Positions 45,648-59,855 of a stretch of DNA of 64,000 nucleotides are shown here, one piece after another. The position numbers and the translations under genes are program-made. Numbering within the stretch: the stretch's first letter is position 1; every line of letters starts with the position of its first letter. A model generated the notes under the pieces. It was not told where the DNA came from. It did no database searches and saw nothing but the letters and a program-made list of their open reading frames with translations. The stretch lies in NCBI RefSeq assembly GCF_000203815.1, contig NW_004457737.1, positions 1,736,001 to 1,800,000 on the forward strand, in the 5' to 3' direction. The stretch comes from Cavenderia fasciculata (lineage: Eukaryota; Evosea; Eumycetozoa; Acytosteliales; Cavenderiaceae).

Positions 45648-48600
45648 TTAATTTGTGATTTTTTTTGATAATTCGATTAAAGTTGATTTGAAACGTTTAG
45701 CCTGATCATTGGTATCAGAGATTTGAGAACTAAATGGTTTTAAAATATCAAAGAGTTGAGAGATTTGAGCAGTGGCATCTGCATTGCCACTCATAATTTC
45801 AATTGATTTGAGTGAATCTGTAAGGTTTGACATATTCTTTTCAATCTCTTCTGTAACATTATTCATTGGTTGTTGTTGTTGTTGTTGGTTTGGATTAAAA
45901 TCTGTCAATGTAGAGTTTAGAGAATTAATACTAGCAATCAAGACGTTGATTTGATCTTCAACGATTCTAATGACACTAGCCAAAACTTGATTTGATTGAT
46001 TGGAGAGGTAATGTTCAATCTCTACAAAGAAACGTTTGACAGTGGCGAAAAAGTCTTGGTGATGCGAAAGAGTATGTGGATTGGTGATGGCAAATAATAC
46101 AACCGATGCCTTTTCTTCATCCTTTAGATGGATTGGGTTCTTTTGAGCCAATTCCACCATGGCAACATAACCACGATCCAATCCAACCGAAATCATCTCT
46201 TTAATCAACTTTAGAATAATGGTGAAACCTTTGTGTTGAACTGGTGGTTGATTGGTGTTTTGCATTGCCAAATCAACAATACCCATCATTTGTCCATAAA
46301 ATTCTTCAAGTTGTAATTGTTGTTGATTTACTCCAACCAATATAATCTCTTGAGAATTTTGACTATTATTATTATTTTGATTATTATTGTTATTTTGATT
46401 TTGTTGTTGTTGTTGTTGTTGACTAATATTTACAGGTTGAGTATTCTTTTTGTTTAGACAATCTGAAAGAATGTTGATCAAACCAATTGGAGATTCCAAT
46501 GCAATAAGGTTAAAGATTTTAACAATATTTGATGCATACATTGGTTGATTTTCAAAGAATTGGAAAAGACTTGTTACAACAAATTTGAGTTGAGGATTGT
46601 TTGGTTCCCAAATTGAAACTTGAACGTCGTCAATCTTCTTTTGTTGTTGAGGTGGTGGTAATTGAACAACATTTTCTTCACCTGCAATACCATCAATTAT
46701 AATTGCATCCTTTGGTGATGATGCTGATTGAGGTGGAGTATTTGTCATCGTCATATTATTATTATTTTGATTATCTTTTCTAACTAAAAATAAAATTCTA
46801 TAGATTAGATCCAACATTTTAATATTGATACTTGGATCATATTGAAGACATTTAGATTTGAGAGATTTGAGAATGGCTTCAATTGGGATCCATGAACTAT
46901 CAGAATTAATACGACAAATATTGAAAAAGAGAGCAGCGTCACGTTTCTTTTGGAGGATGAGCAACATGAGAGGAGCAAGATGGGGAGGATAGTGGGAAAA
47001 GTTGTGGAAGCTGAGACAAGAAGATAGAATCTTGGTCATTTGCTGTGGGTACTTGACGCTAAAGTATTCAGTCATTTCAAAGAGCCAACGGGCCGATTCA
47101 GCATACTCTCCACACTCCAAGTAGATATAGTTGAGTGCCCAACAATAGTTGTTGTGTCCACACACGTTTTGGGCAATCTCTGGTGACACTTTGATCAGTG
47201 TAAACAAGACACGATAGAGATAGGGAAGTGACTTTGCATTGTACAACTTCAAATCCTCCTTTGGTGAAATACTGATGAAATAGTCCATCAATTTGGTGGC
47301 AAATGGGTTGGCGAGGAGGATCTTTAGATTCTCTGGGTGGTCTTGGATCATGGTGGCTACAAAGTGCATCATCTCTTGACGGTTCTTTTCAATGGCTGCA
47401 TTGATCGTGATAAAGACGGAAAGAATCTTGAGTGCATTCTTGCTAATGTCTTTGAAAGTCTCTTTGAGCTCTGGATCATTGAGCAAACAAAATGTCATCA
47501 ATTTGATATAGGATTCGTAGCGGTTGTAGATACGTGATTCCTTGTCGTTGCCAGTGACAACATTCTTGACGTCTTGGAGATTGCTGACCAAACTTTCATA
47601 GAGACGACGGATTTGACCGAGTTGGTTGTCGGTCAATTGTGGATAGATAAAGTCAGAACCACCGGTCGATGTGTAATCCAACTCTGTAAACTCAAACATG
47701 TCTGTCAAGAGATTGAATGCATCGTTTCTAACGTCATACGACTCATTGACCAACCAGTTAAAGGCCCATTCGTCCAAGTTTTGTTTGAACCATTGCTTGA
47801 CCGATGGCTTGCTCGATGCCAAGTCAATGATCGACTTGGTGTAGGTGGCATAGGTACGTTGCTTGGCCATGCTACCGGCATCGTCGAGTAGATTAATGTA
47901 GGCTCTAATGGCACGGTCACAACGTTCGTATTGGAATTCATCGTCGAGTTCAATGAGTACAAACAAGGCGTCGAGTGATGAACGATTGTCAAATTGTTCA
48001 ATGGCGCCAATCAATTGGAGTGAGTAGTCGAGGTCACCATAACAGAGATGGGTAATAATCTCGTTGGTCGACTTTTGTTGGATCTGGTCACGCAATGTCT
48101 TTACGATAAAGGCTGGATTGATCAACATTTCATAGTCGTCGTCGTTTATGTGAATGAGTGGATCATTAAAGCAGGAAATGGCCTTGTCTGCGTCGAGTTG
48201 GCTAGTGTACTTGGTGTGTGCCGAACGACAGAGAATAGAGATGGTCTCTAGCATGCCTGCATACTGTGGTTGTGCATACTTGTCGCCCATCTTTGTCTTT
48301 TTTTGGTGTGGTTCGCGCATTGGTGATTCCTCTCCCATGTAAAAGTCAATCAAGTGCAACAATACATTACGGTTCAACAAAAGAGCACGTTCCTCCCATC
48401 CAACAAGTGAAAAGTCTCTGATAAATCCAAAGTATTGTAAAAAGTTTTTCCAATAATTGGGTGCATCCTTGATAAACTCGAGATAGACATCGAGGAAATG
48501 AGCAACCAATGATTTGGGTATCATATCTTCCTCTTCTTCTTCCTCTTCTTCTTCTTCATCATCACTATTGTTTGGTGACAAATCTCCAATTCTAATACCA

Positions 48601-51600
48601 TCATCCTTTGCAATAATTGATTTTAATGGTTTCTTGTCCAAATCCATTGGTTTTTCTTCTTGCAACTGTTGATTAAAACCTTTTTGACGATGTGCTCCTA
48701 CAACTTGTTGTTGTTGTTGTTGAACTGTTGTTGGTGTAACTATATTATTACTATTATTATTATTTCTAGTTGGTTCAAAATCAAGATATTGATGTCTTTC
48801 GGTTGGGATTAAGACATTTAAAACATGGAAAAGAATCTTGGCGAGTGATTCTCTTGGTTCAGTAGTGATACAAACCAACATGTTTTGTTTAATCCAGGTA
48901 GGATTTTCAATGATGGTACTGAGCAACCATGCACAGGCATCTGGATTGCGTCCGTACATGCGAATGATATGATCGACAAAGTCTGGGAGTGGCTTTCTTT
49001 CCTTGGAATGAGAGATGGTTTCAATGATGAAACGGGTACCCAGCTCGATTGCCATCATTGATTGGTCAAATGGTTGTGACAGGCGAATATTCTTGGGAGT
49101 GGTGGCGATTGGATCAATACGCAACACTTCGGCAATAAAGTTAAAGTAACTCTGGTCAAAGATATTCTTGTCATTGAGGAATTTCATATTCTTTTTCCAC
49201 ACTTGATTGAAAATGTCTTGTGGCACCAACTTGCTCTGTTGGGTGGGAGTGAGGTTTTGGAAGTTTTGCTTGGCTCCCAACGACTCGCTGTATCCAACAC
49301 GTTCATAAAACAACATGTAGGCATTGTTGTAACGTGGAGTGGGACGTCCCATGATACCCTTGTCGTTTGGTTGGTCATAACCACCAAAACATGCCTTGGC
49401 AATATCCTCTGGGTTGAAAATCTCGGTCAATTGATCATTGAATTGAATCCAACGTCTCTGTTGACCAGATGCTGGATGTGGTTCACGTTCCTTGATAAAT
49501 GAATAATAATGACCTGAATCGGCTGTACCAGAATGAACCAAAATACCAGATAATTCATATTGATAATATGATGCTGGTTTCATTTGTGGCAAAGATTTCT
49601 TTTCTTCTTGTAGTTCAGCAGCTGCTGGTTGAGTTGAACCACTTTCACCATTTTCACCATCTTGTTGATTTGATTGTTGTTTTTCTTTTTCCTTTTCAAT
49701 TGCTTCCTTTCTTTCAAGATATTCTTTAGTGTAGGGAGCCATATCGAGGGTCATTGGGAAACGAAGAGCATCATTAATCTTTGTACGACGCATTAAATCC
49801 AAATCAAATTCGAATCTCTTGTTGTGAAGAATAAGAGTGTTTGGAAGTTGTTTGACACAACGTCTCATCAAACACTTTACCTTTTGAGAGCATTGACTAC
49901 AAAAGTACTTATTGTCACCGTCAAGTGTTTCACTTTCAACAAACAATTGCAAACTCTCTAAAATGTCACGTTTGTTCTTTACCTCTACACTGACAGTGTA
50001 GAATGATTCTTCACGTTCCGATACGTGTGGACATTCTTGAGAGATAAACTGGTTGACAGTGCTACCACCGAAAAAGTCATTGAGCAACTTTTCATTTTCA
50101 GTGCCTTTGAGTTGGTTCTCGAGACGGTCAAAGAGCATGTTGAAAAACTCGTCGACATCCATCTGAATGTAGACATTGATGGGTTGGCCGTCATACTTGT
50201 AGGCTGTGCAAAAGTCTTTGGGATCGTGTGATCGCTTTTCAGATTCTTGGAGGTTGGCAAAGATGATCTTGAGTTGTTGGAGCAGACTCTCGTTGGTTGG
50301 GTTGACTTCGTCCGTCTGTAAAATCGAATAACGGAAAGCGGGAATCATAAACAACTGTTGCATCAACGAGTTGATGTAGCAGGTGGCACCCAAGTTCTTG
50401 AGACCGACATAGCCACAGCCAGACTTTTCAGTGCCGGTTGGCTGATAGTTCCAGAGTGCTCTCTTTTCATCTGGCTTGTTTTGGAGGATGAGAAGTTGGA
50501 CAAGACGGGAGTAGTTTTCGGCACAGTCCTTGGCAAGCTCGAGAAGCAACGTAAAACATACATCTCTGCTCTCCTTGGTCTTGCACTTTGGTGGACAGAG
50601 TGGACCGTGATTCTCGGCAGTCGCAATGTCAAACAGGCATTGGTGGAAGATCTCGCCAACCAAATCTTGATTGAATCCAGCTTCCACCTTGAAGGTGTGA
50701 CTGGCACGAACTAGCGTAGTCACCAATTGGATCAATCCAATGATTACTTGGTCGGGTTGAATCAGATTGTTTTGTGTCTCGACGACTGGATGCTCCTTGA
50801 TCCACTTGACCAAGTTGTTGAGTAGACCAGAGTACTGGTCGATAATAACCTGCTCGGGTTGGATTGGGTGTGATGGTTGTGATGATCCACCAGACAACTG
50901 CTGTTGTTGGTGATAGATATGGTTGGGTTGACAGCTATGTGTGAGCAATCTACCAAACAATGTAAAGAATTGCGACGAGGTAAACGAGTGCTTATCCGAT
51001 CCAACAGTCTCTTGCACAATCTCGAGACATTTGCCAAGGAAAAAGCTGTGTGCCTGATCGCTGGTGGAACAGAATTGATCGAGACGGTTAAAGGCGCAGT
51101 CACGAACCGACACGTCCTTGCTCTCTACAAGCAGCAAAAAGATCCACTTGCTAATATTGGGACGCTTGCAAAACATCTCCAACTGGTCAGGCAAAGCCAA
51201 CAACGAGAAGATGAGCCACATGAGGTTTTGAATAACCTCTCCATCATCGGTGAGGAAGTGGTGAAGAGTAAACTGCTCCTCTTCTTCCTTGGTCGTCTCT
51301 TGTGCCTGGTTCCAGGTGAGGTCAAGCAAACGTGACAAAAAGTGAGAGGGTGGTACGCCGAGCAATGTCAAATTGATCATATAGTTTTGGTCATACAACA
51401 TTGGAGTGATGATGGTGAGCAGCAGAGTGAGACATTTCTTGCGCTTGGGTCCCTTGGACTCGTGTTGCAAGTCGACCGTCATGAGGATATTAATCAACTC
51501 CTTGAGACCTCCACTCTCGATAAAGTGGGCACGCCATTCGGCACCCGAGGCAAAGCGATCGATGATCAACAACGTGTACAACAACTTAAAGACAGACTGA

Positions 51601-54600
51601 TGGTCAAGCAACTGCTCCCAGTTGATACCCGAAGCAGCTTCATTGGTAATCGACGACAACACGTCTACAAAGTGACGATTGACTGGCAACAACATCAACA
51701 CCTCCCAAAGAGTAGGTGCAATCGACTCGATCGACAACAATGAAAAGAGTAGTGAGAACTTGCTCTGGTCAAAGTCCAATTGGATTTGATCGTCATTTTG
51801 GGTAAATGCACGTGGTTCGCTCATTTCATTGACCAAAATAGTGTCTTGGTTGCAGACACGGTAATCATCCAACGTCTCCCAGTCGTGGTGCATTGGCTTG
51901 CTCTGATGGAACAGTGCAAGACAACCTGGGTGAACCTTGAGAATGCTACCTAATCGGTTCTTGATTTCACCAACTCGCTCGCTTGCACGAACTTGAAGTG
52001 TTTGTCTCATCTTTTGGTTGCTAAAAGTGACATTGATCGATGGAGCAAAGCATTTACGGAAAGAATCAGATACAGTACCACCATAAAATTCTACATAGAT
52101 TTTCATCAACGATAGAATTCTCATTACCGTACTGTTTCCTTCTCCACTCTTTGCACTTTCCAATGGAATTTCTGATAGTTTTTTCATACAAAATATTAAA
52201 AATTCTTCTTTATGATTTAATGATCGAATCTAAATAAAAAAAAAAATAAAGGAAAAAATTAATAAATATTTTTCTTTTTTCTTTTTTTTTTTTTTCTGTT
52301 CTTCTTACATATTTATACAAATCAATCAAGAATGAATTAGTTTCTTTACCAACTTCTTCATTTTTTGATTCTAATGCCATTCTCCATAAAGTGCCAACAC
52401 CAATCAATTGAGATGTTTCATTGGTAATATTATTATTAACTTGTTTCATACAAGTAATATATAATGATGCACCTGATTGTTCTAAATCAACAAATGAAAT
52501 TTCTTCAAATTTGTTTAAAATATAAGTTAAATGTGATTCCTAAAAAAATAAAAAATAAAAATAAAAAGAAAAGGAAATTAATAACTTTTTTTTTCTTTCT
52601 TTTTCTTTTCGATTTTCAATTTCTTACATTTAAATTATAAAGACATTTTTCAGTCCATTTAAAGAAAGTATCACGATCTTTTGGAGAGATTGGATTAACA
52701 ACAAATACTTGCCAAAGAATATTAAGTTGTTCATTTGTGATTTGATAATTTCCTTGATCGAAAATAAAGTAGAGGAAATTGAGATAATCATTAATTTGTT
52801 CAAAGTGATTATGTTTTCCTTGGAGGACGGTTTCACAGACTGAATGGTCGACTCCATCTACGATCATCATCTTGGAGATGGCAGCCTCACACTCGGACTT
52901 GTAGTAGGTGAGGTGTTGGAAAAAGATGTGAATCAAATGGGTTTGTTCATCGACTTGACGAATACAGTTGGCGGGGATGTCTTGCATGGACGGGGCTTGT
53001 TGGTTACCACCCATCATGACCATGGTCCCAGTGTTGCCACTCTGATATCTCTGTGAACGGAGACGATCACTGTGTGTAATGATGATATTTTGAATGATAC
53101 GAAGCGAGTAGAGAACAGTGGTGTGGTTCTTGATATTGTCGACACACTTTTGAAGATACTCGGTGCGATACGACGAGTGGAAGTTGAGAGTCTCTTGGAG
53201 ATGGTACAAAGCCTGTTGTGCCAACTCTAACGAAACCTCACTGTCATCCTGGATGAGCATCCAAAAGATCTCAAGACCTCTTGATACAATCGTTTGATTT
53301 TGTACCAATGAAGTTGGTGAAGGTGGTTGAGATGATGACTGTTGTTGACCTTGTTGTTGTTGTTGTTGTTGAACAGACGAGGAGGAAGGTGAATAATTGG
53401 GAGAGGACGAAATGTCACTGTCGATGGCATTGATACTGTTGTAGTGGTGAGTACGATGCTGGGTGAGACACGAGATGAGTTGCAGGGTTTGGTTAGTGTA
53501 TTGCGAGAGTGGAATTTCCTTTATCTTTTGGTACAAATACTCGACTTCGCAGAGTGGCAACACCTGCGAGATATTGCCGATGGTTTCATAGATTACATTC
53601 TCGATGGTCTCGTGTTTGCCCTCGGCGGCATTCCACATGAGATCAAGATACTTTCGTTCAAAAACTTTCTTTTCTACAAGGAACTTTAATATATCTGTAC
53701 ATTTTTGTAGTAACTGCATATGCATCGTTTCACCATATAAAATCTCTACAATCTTATTTTCTTTAATCCAATTTACCAATTTCCTAAAGAATCAAAAAAA
53801 AACCAAATAGATTAATATATATTTTCTTTTTGTGTTTTCTATTCTATTTTTTTATACATACTCTTGAGAAATTGTGTTTCCTTGTTTATACATTAAATAA
53901 CCTTCATTGATTTTAGTATACTTGATGATATCATTTAAACCTGCATTTCTCTTTTCGAGTGATGGTGATTTGAAACATTTGAATGCAACATCCAAGCTAA
54001 AGGTTTGAATGATATCTGCAAAACGAGTTTGATTGTCGGTAGTGTTGACAATGATACTATTAAGATACTTTATAATCAGATCCATATCTTTTTTGTTTTC
54101 ATTCTTAAACTCTTCATCACTGGTTCCAAGTACCTTGCTAAATACAAGCTTTACAAATTGTTCAATATCTTGTTCAGTATCTTGTGTTTCCATTTTCTTT
54201 GAATACTAAATAAAAGAAAGAGATGTGAAAAAAATGAGATAGAGAGATAGAGAGAGAAATGATTAATACTATATCTTTCTATCTATCTATCTTTTGTTTG
54301 TTTTTTTTTTTACCTTTTTAATAATATTTAATAATTTCTTTAATGTATCAAAAGAATATTTATGAACTTTGATCTTTTCTTTAATTAATTCAATACCACT
54401 AAGTTGACCAAAATAATGAATTAAATTTTCAGAGATCTAAATATATAAAAAAGATAAGAAAGAAATCAATATTAATATTCTTAAAAAGAACCTGATTGAT
54501 TGTTTTTTTTTCATTACCTTGTTTGGAATGCTCTTTTCATTATTGTATTCATTTGAAAATCGATATTCGGATCTTGTGTATGGTTTTGGTGAAAATAATA

Positions 54601-55290
54601 CAATTATTAATCGAAGGTAATCATTGGATCCCTCTTCCTTTGATAATCTACTAATGGCATAGTCTATACAAATTTTCATAAAGCTTCTAGCTTTAGTTGT
54701 TAATTCACTTGGGCTGACTCTGATATTATAATAGTAGTAATAAGGTAAATGAAATGAAATGAACAAGTAATGAGTAAGATGGTCACCTGATGTCCTTCTC
54801 TTCCTGCTCCTCCTCCTCCTCCTCCTCCTCCTCCTCCTCCTCCTCCTCCTCCTCCTTCTCCTCCTTCTAAAAACTTACAATCTCCACCATAAAGCTTCAA
54901 TCAAATCTGGCAACTTTTCAAGTGTTTTGAAATCTTCTAAATAGACATTTTCATGATTGGGGTCATCGTTGGCGTCTATACGAGCTCCAGCATATTGATT
55001 GAAATAGTCTAATATTTGTCCAATATCTCTAATTTCTTGAGCTAATCAAAGTAAAAATAAATAAAAATATTGATGATAGAGTGAGTAATGATAGAACAGT
55101 TAGTTAAATATATCAATATATCAAGTTATATCTATCTTTAAAAAAGAAGAATAGAATAGAAAAAAAAAAAAAGGCTTTTTTTGTGATTGATTTATCATCG
55201 AACTCTAGTTGGTTGCAAGTTTACAACTTTTAAAGTATACATACCATTTTTGACAAGATCCAAAAAGACCTTTATATCATTAGTGGACAT
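45648..55290 (-). CDS. USP9X-like giant ubiquitin-specific protease
   Basis: Eight exons in phase (55245-55290, 54879-55041, 54518-54719, 54314-54436, 53862-54205, 52628-53783, 52309-52539, 45648-52229) give 2948 residues, a length seen only in the USP9X/USP24/USP34 group. The N-terminal ~750 residues are helical repeats. A ubiquitin-like segment follows (VTFSNQKMRQTLQV through LFHQSKPMHHDWETLDDYRV). The USP domain has the Cys box GLKNLGATCYINSLMQQLF (nucleophile about residue 1370), zinc-type CSQC and the His box HSGTADSGHYYSF (about 1660), so catalysis should be intact. The C-terminal half is more helical repeats with Gln/Asn runs. USP9X-type enzymes remove ubiquitin from trafficking and adhesion proteins. 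Substrates here are unknown. Confidence 0.93.
54806..54869. repeat. CCT/GGA triplet repeat in USP9X-like intron 2
   Basis: About 20 CCT units on the plus strand, which are AGG units in the transcript, shortly after the 5' splice site of the second intron. A G-rich intronic run of this length can form G-quadruplex-like structure in RNA. The poly-Gly open frame on the minus strand here is an artefact. Confidence 0.85.
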
Positions 55291-56252
55291 AATTGATTCA
55301 GTAGCGAATTGAACGGTACCCCCTTAACAGCTACTATTATAGATAGATGATGATGGTGGTGGGTGATGTAAATGATAGAAAAGATAGTATTATATATAAA
55401 AATATAATTAAAAAGAAGGAATGTATATATTGATCGCTGAACTTTAAAGTGATGTTATGTATGTATAGGTATATAATTTGTTGTTGTACTTTTTTATAAA
55501 ATGAATGAATCACAAACACACCAACAAAACAATGGATGATTGTTAGATAAACAACAACAGCAGATAATGGGTGTTGGTTGGATAGATATTATTGTTCTTT
55601 GTTTGTTTTGTTTGTGATTATATTATAATGAATGAATAAAAGTATAAAGTGAGTTTACTTGTGTATACTCTTCTCTCTTCTTCTTCTCTCTCTCTTTAAT
55701 CGACTATATAATAATAATAAACAAAAATATATTAATCTTTTTTTCTCTCTTTTTGTTCAATTTAAATTGTAAAAAATCAACATCACAAAAAAGCTCTCTC
55801 ATTTTTTAAAATTAATTTTTTTTTTTTTTGGAAGGGAGTTCATGGAAGCAAGTCCCATAATTCCATCACCACTCTAAAGATCAATATTATAGTTTTAGAT
55901 TTAACTAAAAATAAAAAATAAAATAAATAAATATTTGATGTAACCTAGCTTTGGGTTATTACAAGTCTCTAGAGTCACAAATTTAAAAATATATAAAAAC
56001 AAAATTAATAAAAGATATAAAAAATTAAATTAAAATTGACACACAGAAACTTATCTCATTTTCTTGAGACATTTTTTAAACCAACAGTTATTATATTATT
56101 ATTTTATTTTATCCAAACAAAAAACAAACAAACAAACAAACAAACATAATATATTATATCTCACAGTAATAATATAGCTAGCTACCCTTTGGTTCTCTTT
56201 CCTAGATTAAAGTTAAATATATAGTAGTCCTAGTAGTACTTTCTTTGATCAT
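55291..56252. other. Divergent intergenic region
   Basis: About 960 bp between the USP9X-like start (minus) and the DUF726 gene start (plus). It is AT-rich. One patch (55830-55990) holds the hexamer-like element AGTCCCATAA (55851-55860). About 80 bases further lies a potential hairpin (TGTAACC...GGGTTATTACA, about 55939-55963). An AAAC repeat is near 56115-56145. Confidence 0.45.
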
Positions 56253-59200
56253 ATGCTATTAAGAAGATCGCTCAACAAGAGGAGAACAGCAGAGGATAAC
56301 CACAGCATGCAAGAGGATGAAGATGGTCTATGCATGAGGTTGATCAACAGCATCGATTTCGACAAGACTACATTGGGGGAGGTTGTATCGACACTCTTGT
56401 TGTGGTGCTTTTCAAACAAGGATATAGAAGCTTCCGTCATCACTAAATACCTCAATGCTGCATTCGATCAATACCATCTTACAAACTATCAAATCAATCA
56501 ACTCTTTCAAGCTCATTCTTTATGCAATTATCGGTCCTATACATCTACACCACCTTCTACTCCCCCTCCTCCTCCTCCAACTTCAACTGGCACAACTATT
56601 AATTTTAATGTCAACAAGAAAGATGATGATATTACTGAAACTACAACTACAACCAATACAGTAGCTACTACTACTATTGATACGGAAACAACACCTCCTA
56701 TTCCAACTTCACCAAACAGTAAAGAGTCAATACCTTTATTACCAATTCTTTCATTTGACAAAATCATTGATGATACTAATACTAATAATAATAATAATAA
56801 TAATAATAACTCATTTGTAAATACAACAACAACAACTACAATACAATTTAATAATAATAATACCAAGGATTTATATAATAATATATTTTTGACTAAATTA
56901 AAATCGATTAAAGAATCTGCAACCATTTTAACAAATATAACAAAGTATTCAACACAATTAAAAGATCATATACAAACTATGATTGAAAGTTTTGGTGAAG
57001 AAGAATTGGAACCATACATTATCAAGAAATCATTAGACTATCAAACCAATTTAACAAAGTTTGCAAATCAAATATTTCAAATTTGGCCTCGAGAGGATAG
57101 AAATGCAATATTGGAAGTAATAGAATCAATGATTTTAATTAATATTTATGAATTGTATGTGTTGTATAGATAAATCTTATTGATTTAGATTTGATAATTA
57201 ATTCTTTTTTTTTTTAGATTATTTCCATTTAATATTCAAAAAGATAAAGAGATTAAAGAATCAATTAGATTGATACAAAAACATCCAATTGATTATTTAG
57301 ATACAGACTCTGATAAAGTTAGTGCTGTTGAATGGGAACAAGCCATAGCAGAATTGTCATCGATCAATGTTTTTCAAACACCAAGAGACAAGGTTATGTG
57401 TATATTGAGATTCTCAAGAATCGTATCTCAAGGTCTCCATTCTTCTGGTAAATCATTTGGTGCAGATGAATTTGTAAATTGTATAGTGTATATTTTAATT
57501 AAATCAAATCCTGCTTATCTTTATTCAAATATGAGGTAAATTATAAAATTAATATGTATATATTACTTTGGAAGTGGATTATACTAACATCTTTATTCTG
57601 CAGATATATTGAATTATTTAGATCAAATGATTTATTAGTATCAGAAGCAGAGTATTATTTTGTATCGATATCATCGGCAATGATGTTTATCGAAAGAAAA
57701 TATCAAGAATTAAAAAATGTTGAAATTGATGAATCCTACATTGACAGTTTATCATCATACTCTCAATCTCTTCGTCTCTACAACAACAACAATATCAATG
57801 ATGAAAATGAGACAACTACAAATACTTTAGATTCAACAAATACTTATCCTTCTACTTCATCAACATCACCAACAATGAATGAACTAAAATATTCTTCTTC
57901 TTCTTCAATTGGAATGGAACCATTATTAAATGATGAAAACCCAATTCACAAAGAAGTTATCAAGACTGCAAATGAAATATTGGCCAAACTCTTATCGATT
58001 GCTATATCAGAGGGTTCTTATGACTCGAGAATAAGATCGGCTCTATTGAGGTTGTCAATGATTGTTAGCCCCAAGGAAGAGGATGGTTTACCCTTTTTTG
58101 CCATTGAAATGGCAGTTGGACAGACACTATTTGACGAAAAGGAAAGAAAGCGAATCAACCGAGGTATTCTCAATGTTTTTGAGCGAACCACTTCAAATCA
58201 TCGTGTACTAAAGGTGGCTGTTGCCACTGTAACAGGTGGCATACTCCTTGCAGTGACTGGTGGATTGATAGCTCCTGCCCTCGGTGCACTCCTTCATCTT
58301 ATAGGAGCAAGTGCAACTGTCTTTTCAGCACTGACATATGCAGGTGTTAGCGGACCGACTCTAACCAGTCTACTCTTTGGTACCGTCGGCAGTGTCATGT
58401 CTGCAAATCGTGTCTCCAAATCAACTGCAGGTCTCGAAAGATTCAGAGTCAACAAAATACATGAAACATTTGGTCTTCATGTAGTTCTTGGTGCAATTGG
58501 TTGGATTGAAAATGAACCTCCTACAAATACAACAACAAATACTAATAATATAACAGACAAAAAAACAGATAAAAAGAATAACAAAAAAGAAAAAGAAGAA
58601 GAGAAAAAGAAGAAGAAAAATTGATTGATATTTCAAAATGGGAACAAGATTTATTGACTGGAGTATTATGTCTTGGAGAAGTATTTTCTATTGAATGGGA
58701 AAATAATCATTTATACTCTTTATTTGAATCATTACAAGATTACAAGAAACAAGTCGAGGAAAGTAAACATAGTACATTTACAAGATTCACCACTAAAATG
58801 ATGCATGATGCAATTAGACCATCGGCATCTATTCTCGAGCATGGTTCCATCATTCGAACTAGCTGGGGTATTGTTAAAGATAGAGCTCAAAGGGCAGGAA
58901 AACTCTTGGCAGAGGAAATCTTGGGACAAGCATTTGGTAGACGTCCAATCACCTTGGTCGGTATATCAATGGGTGCTCGATTAATCTATCATTGTCTTTT
59001 GGAATTGGTTGATAAAAAGGCATATGGTATCATTGAAAATGTTATACTCATTGGTGCTCCCATTCCCTCTGATGATATTAATATTTGGTCAAAAATTAGA
59101 GTAACTATAAAAAACATTATAATAACAAATCATATTTATAAATGTTCTAATTGTTTTCTTTCTTTTTAGAAATTAGTTTCTCGAAGATTGGTTAATTGTT

Positions 59201-59677
59201 TTTCACCAAAGGATATTATTTTAAAGATTTGTTATGAAAGTAGTAGTATTACAGATGATGGAATTGTAGCTGCTGGTGCAGGTTATACAGCTATCGGTTC
59301 TAAAAAGACTTCTATTTTTAGTGGTGGATTCTTTACCGATCATCATAAAAAGCTTGGTCAAGAAATTCTCAATAAGAAACAAAGTATGTTTAGACAGAAT
59401 TGTAAAGATCAATTCTACCTTTCAACAAGTAAACTAACCATTTTTTTATTTTGTAGAAAATATAAAAAGTATAGAAAATGTTGATGTTAGTTGTTTGATT
59501 GATTCTCATTTGGATTATAGCAATTCGAACATTAGACGTGCCATTTTACATCATGTTAATATCAATAGTTGTGTTCCATGTAATTCATTTGTAGTCATTG
59601 AAGATGATGACAAAACTGTCCCTTCTCCTACCACCGCCACCAGTACCAGTACCAGTACAAGTACAACTATTAATTAA
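56253..59677 (+). CDS. TMCO4/DUF726-family membrane-associated alpha/beta hydrolase
   Basis: Exons: 56253-57154, 57218-57535, 57604-59100, 59170-59428 and 59457-59677, about 1065 residues. The N-terminal 400 residues are helical with Thr/Asn-rich insertions. The family core begins with FERTTSNHRVLKVAVATVTG and two glycine-rich hydrophobic helices (GGILLAVTGGLIAPALGALL, TSLLFGTVGSVMSA). The hydrolase part follows, with the nucleophile elbow GISMGAR in exon 3 and the block ENVILIGAPIPSD. This arrangement is characteristic of DUF726/TMCO4 proteins; the substrate is unknown. The frame breaks in a Lys-rich linker (about 58553-58621), where a stop follows KKKN and translation resumes with LIDISKWEQD in the -1 frame. 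Adding one base to an A-run restores the whole protein. Confidence 0.82.
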
Positions 59678-59855
59678 CTAGTTGGTACAAATATTGTAAA
59701 TAATAAATAAATCAATAATATTACAACTTAATTGAGTATATTTTTCAAAGCTTTTGTTTTAAATTGCCCTTTTTTCATGATCGACCGAGTGTTGATGAAG
59801 ATCATTAATTCATTCTCGAGATATATATACACAGATACAAACAAACAAATAAACG

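Noticed and set aside
47337-51743. Many plus-strand open frames inside the USP9X-like gene
   Set aside because: Antisense shadows of the GC-richer USP coding region.
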